From: Pseudomonadota bacterium
Lineage (GTDB): Bacteria > Pseudomonadota > Gammaproteobacteria > Steroidobacterales > Steroidobacteraceae
Length of the DNA stretch: 64,000 nucleotides
Direction of reading: 5' to 3'
Assembly (NCBI GenBank): GCA_018240525.1
Contig: JAFEFN010000003.1
Span: 124,001-188,000 of the forward strand
The translations under genes were made by a program, and so were the position numbers. Below, piece by piece: positions 10,243 through 17,435 of the stretch (position 1 is its first letter; every line of letters starts with the position of its first letter). The notes beneath the pieces are model-generated. The model was not told the origin of the DNA, made no database searches, and was given only the letters and a program-made list of their open reading frames with translations.

Positions 10243-11742
10243 TCAGGCGTCCTCGTCCGCCATCTCGCTGCGCACCACGCGGCGCAGCACCTTGCCCATC
10301 TCGTTGTAGGGCAGCTCACTGACGAAGCGGACGCGCTCGGGCACCCGCGAGGAGCGCAGCCGCTCGCGCACCCACTGCTGCAGCGCCTGCGCGTCCGTGC
10401 GCATGCCCGCCTTCAGCACCACGGCCGCCGCCACCGCCTCGCCCCACTGCTCGCTCGGGATCGCCACGACCACCGCATCCGCCACGGCGGCGTGCCCGAG
10501 CAGCGCCTCCTCGACCTCGCCCGGGGAGATGTTCTCCCCGCCGCGCACGATCACATCGTCCGCGCGGCCGTCCAGGAACAGGTAGCCTTCCGCATCGACC
10601 CAGCCGCGGTCCTGGGTGGCAAACCAGCCCTGCGCATCCAGCAGGCTGCCAAGGCCCCGGTACTCTCCGGAGACCTGCGGCCCGCGCACGTAAACGAAGC
10701 CAGGCTCCTGCGCGCCCAGCACCGCGCCGGCGGCATCACGGATCTGCAGTTCCACCGTCGGCAGCGGCCGCCCCACCGAGCCCAGCCGCCGGCGGATGGC
10801 CGCATCCGGGCTGGCGGCCGCCGTGCGGTGGTCCTCCGGGGTGAGCAGGCACACCGTGGCGCTGGTCTCGGTGAGGCCGTAGGCGTTGGTGAAGTCCACG
10901 TTCGGGAAGGCCTCGAGGGCCCGCCCGATGACCGCGAGCGGCATCTTGCCGCCCCCATAGGCGATGGCACGCAGCGCCGGAAAGGGCCCGGCCGGGTGCA
11001 GCGCCAGGTGCTCCATGACGCGCACCAGCATGGTCGGCACCAGAAAGGCGTGCGTGATCCGCTCCTGCGCCACCAGGCGCAGCCATTCGCCCGGCTCGAA
11101 GCTCGGCAGCATGACGATGCGCCGCGTGGCGTAGGTGCTGCTCAGGACCGCGGAGATGCCGGCGATGTGGTACGGCGGCACGGAGACCAGCGCCGCCTCC
11201 TCCTCGCCCGCCGCGCCGAACTCGACCGACCCCAGGATGTAGGACATCACGTTGTCGTGGCGCAGCACCGCCGCCTTGGGCTTCGCGGTGGTGCCGCTGG
11301 TGAAGAGCAGGATGGCCACCGCTCCGGGGAGATCGGGCGCCTCGGCGGGGCCCGGCTCGCGCGCTGGGGCGAGCAGCGCCGCCGCCTCGATGCTGACGAT
11401 CCCGGCCGGAAGCTTCAGGCGCGACAGCTGCTGCGGCTGCGACACCAGCCAGGCCGGCGCCACGCGCGCCAGCAGCTCCTCGAGCTCCGGGGCGGTGAGC
11501 CGGTAGTTCAGCGGCACGTAGGGAACGCCGGCATAGGCGGCCGCGAACAAGGCCACGGGCGCTGCGAGGCCGTTGGTGTCCAGGAACGCCGCGTGCGCGA
11601 AGCCCCCGCCGGCCAGGGCCGGCGCCGCGGCGCGCGCGGCGCGCCGAAGTTCGGCATAGGTCAGCTGCTGGCCCGCACAGCTGACGGCGATGCGCTCGCC
11701 GCAGGCATCCGCTGCCATGTCCAGCAGCATCGAGAAGTTCAC
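10243..11742 (-). CDS. AMP-forming acyl-CoA ligase (AtuH-like)
   Basis: Activates a carboxylic acid to its CoA thioester using ATP. The protein is 499 residues. The P-loop-like LLFTSGTTAKPKAAVL, the NAYGLTETSATV motif, the DRGWVDAEGYLFLDGRADD hinge and the NEMGKVLRRVV catalytic lysine segment are all present. GTG at 11742 is chosen because relatives begin with NFxMLLDMAADA; ATG 11730 is the alternative. It is the last gene of the minus-strand operon that begins with the amidohydrolase (17281), four bases after the 103-residue unknown, so it may serve that operon as much as the atu-like units it abuts. Confidence 0.87.
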   Translation of the reverse strand: MNFSMLLDMAADACGERIAVSCAGQQLTYAELRRAARAAAPALAGGGFAHAAFLDTNGLAAPVALFAAAYAGVPYVPLNYRLTAPELEELLARVAPAWLVSQPQQLSRLKLPAGIVSIEAAALLAPAREPGPAEAPDLPGAVAILLFTSGTTAKPKAAVLRHDNVMSYILGSVEFGAAGEEEAALVSVPPYHIAGISAVLSSTYATRRIVMLPSFEPGEWLRLVAQERITHAFLVPTMLVRVMEHLALHPAGPFPALRAIAYGGGKMPLAVIGRALEAFPNVDFTNAYGLTETSATVCLLTPEDHRTAAASPDAAIRRRLGSVGRPLPTVELQIRDAAGAVLGAQEPGFVYVRGPQVSGEYRGLGSLLDAQGWFATQDRGWVDAEGYLFLDGRADDVIVRGGENISPGEVEEALLGHAAVADAVVVAIPSEQWGEAVAAAVVLKAGMRTDAQALQQWVRERLRSSRVPERVRFVSELPYNEMGKVLRRVVRSEMADEDA

Positions 11743-11746
11743 GGCG

Positions 11747-12058
11747 TCAGTCCGAGGACGGCAGTGCCTTGGCCTGCTTGATGCTGAGCGGCGCGCCGTC
11801 GACGCTGATCGAGCCCGCGCCGCCCTTGGTGCATAGCAGCTCCAGGGCCTCCGTGGCGTCCACGTAGCGCTTGCCGATGAGCGAACCCTGCGCGTGCGCC
11901 GGGTCGAGCGTGGCGCCGGCCGGCGCCGCATCGCCCATGCCCAGCATCTCCAGGCCGCCGCAGGTGACCAGGCCCTCGGTGCCCGGGGAGCGGATCACCA
12001 TGACTTCGGTGGCGCACACGGCGCTCTTCAGGCGCAGTCCGGGCTTGAGCACTCTCAT
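11747..12058 (-). CDS. Small conserved-looking protein of unknown function, 103 residues
   Basis: I do not recognise a named family. The protein has three cysteines (15, 33, 76) in the contexts AVCATEVMV, TCGG and ELLCTKGG, which could bind metal or stay as thiols. There is no signal peptide or membrane segment. It is sandwiched between the Ltp2-like aldolase (7-bp gap) and the ligase (4-bp gap) in one operon, so a role as an accessory protein or substrate carrier of that module is plausible. My impression is that similar small proteins occur beside acyl-CoA ligases in actinobacteria, but I cannot verify this here. Confidence 0.75.
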   Translation of the reverse strand: MRVLKPGLRLKSAVCATEVMVIRSPGTEGLVTCGGLEMLGMGDAAPAGATLDPAHAQGSLIGKRYVDATEALELLCTKGGAGSISVDGAPLSIKQAKALPSSD

Positions 12059-12065
12059 GGGGACT

Positions 12066-13232
12066 TCAGGTATTGGTCAGGATCGCGCCGGCCATGCCGC
12101 ACGATACCAGCGCGTTGGTCGCCTTGGCGACCTGGTTGGAGGCGGTGCCGCGCAGCTGGCGCACCGCCTCGGTGATGTTGTTCATCCCGTGGATGTAGGC
12201 CTCGCCGATGAGGCCGCCATTGGTGTTCACCGGCAGCGAGCCCCCGAGCTCGATGTTACCGCCCTTGATGAAGTCCTTGGCCTCGCCGAGCTTGCAGAAT
12301 CCGAAGCCTTCCAGCTGCGCCAGCACCTGCGGGGTGAAGGCGTCGTAGATCATCGCCAGCTGCATGTCCTGCGGAGTCAGCCCCGAGCGCTCGTACAGCC
12401 TTTTCGCGACCCCGCGCGCCTCGGGCATCACGTCAAGGTCCGCATGGTAGTAGTTGGAGATCACCTCCACCTCGGCCGGGATCGACTGCGCGGACGAGGC
12501 GATGCGGATCGGCTTCTGCTTCAGGTCCCGGGCGCGTTCGAGGCTGGTGATGACGATGGCGACCCCGCCATCGCTCTCCTGGCAGCAGTCGAGCAGGCGC
12601 AGCACCGGTTCGACGATCCACTTGGAGGCCTGGTGGTCCTCGAGGGTGATCGGCTTGCCGTAGAACCACGCGAGCGGGTTGGTCGCCGCGTGCTTGCGCT
12701 GGGCCACCGAGACGTAGCCCAGGTCGCGGTTGGTGACCCCGAAGCGCTCCATGTAATGCCCGGCCGAGAGCGCGGCCCAGCTCGCCGGCGTCTGCGCGCC
12801 ATAGGGCATGCACCACAGGAGCGAGCCGGTGCCGTTGCCGGCGACGTTGACCAGGCCGCCCCCGGGTGGCGCCATCGGCTGGCCGAAGCGGTACTGCGAA
12901 CGCTCGTTCATGGCGCGCCAGACGACCACGACCTCGCAGGCCCCGGAGACCACGGCCGCTGCGGCCTGGTGGATGGTGGCCACCGAGGCTGCCCCACCGC
13001 CGGGGATGCGCGTCGCCCAGCCCACGTCCTTCGCGCCCAGGCAGCGCGCCAGGCCGATCTCGTCGTTGTTGTCGATCGTGAAGGTGATCATCCCGTCGAC
13101 GTCGGCCGGGTCGATGCCGGCATCGTCGAGGGCCGCCTTGGAGGCTTCCGCCGCCAGCTGCAGCTCGCTGCGCCCGGAGGCCTTGGAGAATTCGGTCTGG
13201 CCGATGCCGGCGATGGCCGCGAACCTAGCCAC
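12066..13232 (-). CDS. Thiolase-fold lipid-transfer protein/retro-aldolase, Ltp2-like
   Basis: A 388-residue thiolase-superfamily protein without thiolase catalytic residues. The nucleophilic Cys position is in GGGAASVATI (Ala), and the usual GHP motif is replaced by GEAYIHGMNN. This matches Ltp2 of actinobacterial sterol side-chain degradation, which with a DUF35 partner cleaves a 17-hydroxy side-chain CoA by retro-aldol reaction; conserved tyrosines (IYDAFTP, GEAYIHG) carry the chemistry in that enzyme. GTG 13232 is chosen because AAGGGGG lies eight bases upstream; TTG 13238 is too close to it. The start overlaps the end of the DUF35 gene, its expected partner. The substrate is unknown: steroid or other branched side chain. 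Confidence 0.82.
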   Translation of the reverse strand: MARFAAIAGIGQTEFSKASGRSELQLAAEASKAALDDAGIDPADVDGMITFTIDNNDEIGLARCLGAKDVGWATRIPGGGAASVATIHQAAAAVVSGACEVVVVWRAMNERSQYRFGQPMAPPGGGLVNVAGNGTGSLLWCMPYGAQTPASWAALSAGHYMERFGVTNRDLGYVSVAQRKHAATNPLAWFYGKPITLEDHQASKWIVEPVLRLLDCCQESDGGVAIVITSLERARDLKQKPIRIASSAQSIPAEVEVISNYYHADLDVMPEARGVAKRLYERSGLTPQDMQLAMIYDAFTPQVLAQLEGFGFCKLGEAKDFIKGGNIELGGSLPVNTNGGLIGEAYIHGMNNITEAVRQLRGTASNQVAKATNALVSCGMAGAILTNT

Positions 13233-13665
13233 GGGCAACCCCCTTGACCGGTGCGAACACCGGAACCGCCTTGCCGCCGCGCGTCGGTGCGAAGCGCACC
13301 TCGACGGCGATGCCGCCCTTCATGTCCGCCGGCGCCACGTCGATGACGTTGGAGACCATGCGGATCCCCTCCTCGAGCTCGATGAGGGCAACGATGGGTG
13401 CCTCGGGGAAGCCGATCGGCGCCGGGTGGCGCGGGATCACCCAGCTGGCGACCGTGCCGCGTCCGCTGAGCTTCACGGTCTCGCGCCTGACGCTGTGGCA
13501 CGCCGGGCACATCGGGCGCGGCGGAAAGGCGATCTTGCGGCAGTCCGCGCAGCGCTGGCCCAGAAGCTCGCCGCGCGCGGCGCCCTCCCAGAAGAAGATC
13601 GCGTCGGGCGTGAATACCGGGTCCGGCCGCGTCGGGGCGCCGGGCGGGGTCTGGTTCGAACTCAT
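13225..13665 (-). CDS. DUF35 OB-fold zinc-ribbon protein, partner of the aldolase
   Basis: A 146-residue protein with an N-terminal zinc ribbon (CADC and CPAC, 13 residues apart) followed by an OB-fold (GRGTVASWVI to FAP). DUF35 proteins bind acyl-CoA and pair with thiolase-like enzymes; ChsH2-DUF35 is the known partner of Ltp2. The overlap with the Ltp2-like gene supports a complex. The start directly follows the stop of the CoA-transferase gene with no gap. Confidence 0.87.
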   Translation of the reverse strand: MSSNQTPPGAPTRPDPVFTPDAIFFWEGAARGELLGQRCADCRKIAFPPRPMCPACHSVRRETVKLSGRGTVASWVIPRHPAPIGFPEAPIVALIELEEGIRMVSNVIDVAPADMKGGIAVEVRFAPTRGGKAVPVFAPVKGVARG

Positions 13666-16167
13666 TTACTTCTTCTCCGTCGCCGCCGCCGGCGCCTGCG
13701 GCTGCCAGGGACTGCGGACCTTGCGATGTCCTTCCTTCAGGCTCCAGACAAGCACGCAGTCCTTGCAGAGCGCCTCGATCTGCTCGGGGGAGTAGCCGAG
13801 CTCGGCCAGGATCTCGCGACTGTGCTGGCCGACGATGAGCGGTGGCCCCTGCACGCGGCCCGGCGTGTCCGACAGGTCGAACAGCAGCCCGATCTGGTTG
13901 AGCTTGCCGACAAAGGGATGCGGGTATTCGGCCACCCAGCCGCGCTTTTTGAAGTCCGCATCCTCATGCACGCCGCGGGAGAAGCTCGGGTCCGACACCT
14001 CGCAGGGCACGCCTGCCTTGTCCAGGGCGGCGAACCACTCGGCGGCCGGGCGTTCCTTGAACTTCGCCTCCAGCAGCTGCGCGAGCGCAAGGTCGTTCTT
14101 CGCGCGCACCTTGGCGCTGGCGAAGCGCGCATCCGCCATGAGCCCCATCGCGGCCGCGAAGCGCTGCCACTCGTCCTCGCGCGCGAGCACCAGGCACAGC
14201 CAGCCCGCCTGCGTCTCGTACAGGCGGTTGGTGGCACTGCGGCCGAGCTGCATGCCATCGATCCGCGGACGCTCGAAGCCGCTGCCGTCCGGTCGTGCCA
14301 CGGCATAGGAGGTGTTCAGCAGCTGCGCGTTGACGATCGAGGTGTCGCAGAACTGCCCCTCTCCGGTGCGGTCGCGGTGGTAGAGCGCCTGGATGATCGA
14401 GATCGCCGACAGGAAGCCGTTGCCGGTGTCGCCGAGACTGGTGAACGACCACAGCGGCTTGCCGCCATCGCCCATGCCGCCGTCCTCGTACTGCACCCCG
14501 GCCAGGCAGGCACCGGTCTGGTCGTTGCCCGGCAGTCCTTCGCGCGGCCCGGTCTCGAAGCCACGGGTATGGCAGTAGATGAGCTTCGGGTTGATCGCCT
14601 TCAGGCTCTCGTAGTCGATCTTCAGCCGCTCGGCGGCGTCGTAGCGCATGTTGTGCTGCACGACGTCGGCCTTCTCGACCAGCTGCAGCAGGACCTTCAT
14701 GGCCCGGGGGTCCTTCAGGTCCAGCGCGATGCTGCGCTTGCCGCGGTTGGCCATGTAGGCGATGTGGTTCGAGTGCCAGTAGGTGTCGTAGAGCGCATTG
14801 ACCTTGATGACGTTGGCGCCCAGGTCCGACAACAGCTGCGTGCCGTAGGGACCGGCAATCGCCAGCCCCAGGTCCAACACCGTGACGCCCTCGAGCGGGG
14901 CACCGAGCTTGCGGCCGGGGCGGGCCTGCTGCGGGGGCAGCTTGGCGGCCGCGGCGGCTTCCGCCTTCACCGCGGCGGTGTGCTCGCCCAGTCGCGGTGC
15001 GGGCGCACCGATCGTGCCGGGGTTCTTGCTCATGCGATACGTGACGCCAACCTGGCGGATGGGCCCCAGCTCCGGGTCCTGGATCTGCGTGACGCAGCCG
15101 TCCTTGACGAACAAGGGATCGGCGAGTGCTTCCTCGGGCGTGCGCACGTCCTGGATGGTCATGCCCGCGACCGCGGCCGCCTCGACCCACTCCTTCGCCG
15201 GGAACTTCTTCACCGCCTCGGCGAGCAGCGGTTGGTAATGCACCATCACCAGCAGCTCCTCCGGGCCGGTCCCGAAACGGTCCGGGTCGTTCTGCGCCTT
15301 AAGATCGGGGCTCGAGTTGAGCGTCTCGCCGGCGGAGGCGGTCAGGAGGAAGCGCGGGTTGGGCACCCAGTTGTGGATCCAGCGCCCGTCGGAGCATTCG
15401 AAGTGCCCCTTGGGGCTGCGCGAGCCCAGGATCCAGCTGTTGAACATCGGCACGTCGATCTTCTCGGCACGCTGCCACACGCCACTGCCGCAGGCGAAGG
15501 CGCCCTGCAGGAGCGAGGTTTCCACCCACTGCCCGCGGCCGGTGATCTCGCGCGCGCGCAGCGCCGCGCTGATCGCCGTGCTGGCGGCGAAAAAGGCGCC
15601 GAGGCTCGGCCAGTACGAGTTCGGGTACAGCGGACCGGGCCGCGGCGCGCCCTGCAGCCACTCGTACGGGATCTCGATGTCGGCGAACGGGTCGCTCACC
15701 CCGGCCATGTGGTTGATGGCCCCTTCCGGCCAGCCGCGCTGCTCCCACTGCAGCCCCGCGCGCGCCTGCACCAGCGCGTCGTAGCCCGGGCGGTCCGAGT
15801 GCTTGTTGCCGCGGCCGTACGCGGTGATGGAGCAATAGACCAGGCGCGGGTTCGCTTTCGCGAGCGTCGCGTAGTCGATGCCCAGCCGTTCGGTCACCCC
15901 CGGCGAGAAGCTCTCCACCAGCACGTCGGCCTGGGCCGCGAGCGCCAGGAAGCTGGCCCGGTCCGCCGGGTTCTTGAGGTCCAGCACCGCGCTGCGCTTG
16001 CCGCGCTGCCACACCCGGTAGCCCAGCTCGCCGCGGAACGGGTCTCCGCCCGGCGGCTCGATCTTGGTGACCTGCGCCCCGTGGTCTGCCATGAGCATGG
16101 TCGCCATCGGCCCGGCGACTCCCCACGACAGATCCAGGACGCGTACCCCGTCCAGTACGCCCGCCAT
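13666..16167 (-). CDS. Double-length CaiB/BaiF CoA-transferase
   Basis: Family III CoA-transferase of 833 residues built from two complete CaiB/BaiF domains (about 1-400 and 430-833), each beginning with the same kind of segment (GVRVLDLSWGVAGP and GVTVLDLGLAIAGP). Normal members have about 400 residues. The catalytic Asp that forms the acyl-CoA anhydride is present in the second half (SLGDTGNG, Asp580), but the aligned first-half segment (WPSLGAFF) has Ser, so only one half appears catalytic. BaiF enzymes move CoA between bile acids. It sits between the amidohydrolase and the DUF35/aldolase pair, so it may load or recycle CoA on the module's substrate. A start at 16167 is chosen for the family-like N-terminus. 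Confidence 0.88.
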   Translation of the reverse strand: MAGVLDGVRVLDLSWGVAGPMATMLMADHGAQVTKIEPPGGDPFRGELGYRVWQRGKRSAVLDLKNPADRASFLALAAQADVLVESFSPGVTERLGIDYATLAKANPRLVYCSITAYGRGNKHSDRPGYDALVQARAGLQWEQRGWPEGAINHMAGVSDPFADIEIPYEWLQGAPRPGPLYPNSYWPSLGAFFAASTAISAALRAREITGRGQWVETSLLQGAFACGSGVWQRAEKIDVPMFNSWILGSRSPKGHFECSDGRWIHNWVPNPRFLLTASAGETLNSSPDLKAQNDPDRFGTGPEELLVMVHYQPLLAEAVKKFPAKEWVEAAAVAGMTIQDVRTPEEALADPLFVKDGCVTQIQDPELGPIRQVGVTYRMSKNPGTIGAPAPRLGEHTAAVKAEAAAAAKLPPQQARPGRKLGAPLEGVTVLDLGLAIAGPYGTQLLSDLGANVIKVNALYDTYWHSNHIAYMANRGKRSIALDLKDPRAMKVLLQLVEKADVVQHNMRYDAAERLKIDYESLKAINPKLIYCHTRGFETGPREGLPGNDQTGACLAGVQYEDGGMGDGGKPLWSFTSLGDTGNGFLSAISIIQALYHRDRTGEGQFCDTSIVNAQLLNTSYAVARPDGSGFERPRIDGMQLGRSATNRLYETQAGWLCLVLAREDEWQRFAAAMGLMADARFASAKVRAKNDLALAQLLEAKFKERPAAEWFAALDKAGVPCEVSDPSFSRGVHEDADFKKRGWVAEYPHPFVGKLNQIGLLFDLSDTPGRVQGPPLIVGQHSREILAELGYSPEQIEALCKDCVLVWSLKEGHRKVRSPWQPQAPAAATEKK

Positions 16168-16177
16168 CGGTCGAAAC

Positions 16178-17281
16178 TCAGGACAGGCCGAAGACGCGCA
16201 GCGCGTTGCCGCTGAGGATCTTGGCGCGGTCCTTCTCGGGAATCCCGGCCTTGCCGAACTGGTCGGCGATGACCTTGCGCGAATTCGGCCAGCAGGTGGC
16301 CGGGTGCGGGAAGTCGGTGGACCAGTACAGGCAGTCGGGGCCGAAGTATTTGTAGGCCGCACCGAGGCCATGCGGCTCGTACATGAAGGTCGCACCCATC
16401 TGGCGCTTGAAGTACTCGCTCGGCAGCATCTTCACGCCCGGGAACTCGTAGTGCTGGGTCATGCGCGGATCGAGCACCGTCTCGAAGAAGAACGGCAGCC
16501 AGCCCAGGCCCGGCTCGACCAGGATGACGCGCAGCTTGGGGAAGCGCTCGAGCGTGCCGGTCAGGATCCAGAACATGAGCGGCTCGGCCAGCGCGAACGC
16601 GGGCATGGCCGTGAAGATGCCCTTCTGTGGCGTCGGGTCGCGGCGGAACACGTCCCACAGCGAGGCCTTCACGTCCAGGTGGTTGAGCACGGTGATGCCC
16701 AGTTCGCCGAGTTCCGCCCACAGCGGGTCGTAGCGCTTGTCGTACACGTCCGGCAGCCCGAACTCGGTCGGGAACGGGGTGATCTGCACGCAGCGTGCGC
16801 CGCGCTTGGCCAGCCGGCGCACCTCTTTCACGGCGAAGTCGATGTCGTACAGCTGGATCTGGTAGGCGCTCAGCAGGCGCAGCGGGTCCACGGCGGCGAA
16901 GTCGGCCATGCCGTCGTTGTAGCCGGACAGGCACTCCTTCCAGTCATCGCCCATGAGTCCCGGGGTGCAGTACTTCGCGCCGCCCACCTCGGGGAAGATC
17001 ACCTCGGCCTGCACGCCGTCGCGGTCCATGGCCTTCAGCTTCGCGTGCGGCTCGAAGTGCCCCGGATCCTGCGAGGCCTCCGGGTCGACGAAGTCCTCGA
17101 GCGCCAGTTGCCTCTGGCCCTTGCGCAGCTCGGTCGCCTCGAACGCAGCCTGCTTCTTGGCCGCGTTGTCCCAGACCACGTGCAGGCGCTGCGGCAGGCG
17201 GGCCTTCACCCACTCGTCGGTGAAATGGACGTGGGAGTCGGCGGAGACGAGGCGTTCATCGGGCGAAACGACGGCGTTCAT
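16178..17281 (-). CDS. Amidohydrolase-family (ACMSD-like) metal enzyme
   Basis: A 367-residue TIM-barrel metal hydrolase/decarboxylase of the amidohydrolase-2 group. The metal-binding HxH is His17-x-His19 (DSHVHF), and the late acidic ligand is in the YWSTDFPHP segment. Members decarboxylate or hydrate cyclic acids (ACMSD, gamma-resorcylate decarboxylase), but many catabolic-cluster members have no known reaction. ATG 17281 gives the normal N-terminus; the open frame continues upstream to 17377 without family similarity. First gene of the operon running to the ligase at 10243. Confidence 0.82.
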   Translation of the reverse strand: MNAVVSPDERLVSADSHVHFTDEWVKARLPQRLHVVWDNAAKKQAAFEATELRKGQRQLALEDFVDPEASQDPGHFEPHAKLKAMDRDGVQAEVIFPEVGGAKYCTPGLMGDDWKECLSGYNDGMADFAAVDPLRLLSAYQIQLYDIDFAVKEVRRLAKRGARCVQITPFPTEFGLPDVYDKRYDPLWAELGELGITVLNHLDVKASLWDVFRRDPTPQKGIFTAMPAFALAEPLMFWILTGTLERFPKLRVILVEPGLGWLPFFFETVLDPRMTQHYEFPGVKMLPSEYFKRQMGATFMYEPHGLGAAYKYFGPDCLYWSTDFPHPATCWPNSRKVIADQFGKAGIPEKDRAKILSGNALRVFGLS

Positions 17282-17435
17282 GTCTTGAATCTCCTGGCGG
17301 CAGCGGGCCAATGGGGGATGCCGCGCGGATCCCCTCGCAGCGGGGGGCATTGTGCTCGTCCCTCCCGCGAGCGTCAATTAACGTACTGCTGGTATCCATT
17401 TAGGGGAGGCGCGCAGCGGCGCCGCGTGCCCGCCC
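17282..17435. other. Intergenic region upstream of the amidohydrolase operon
   Basis: 154 bases between the amidohydrolase start and the stop of the membrane protein gene on the same strand. It must hold the promoter of the six-gene operon 17281-10243, but I see no convincing -35/-10 pair and no strong hairpin. A relatively AT-rich patch lies near 17375-17400. Confidence 0.4.
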
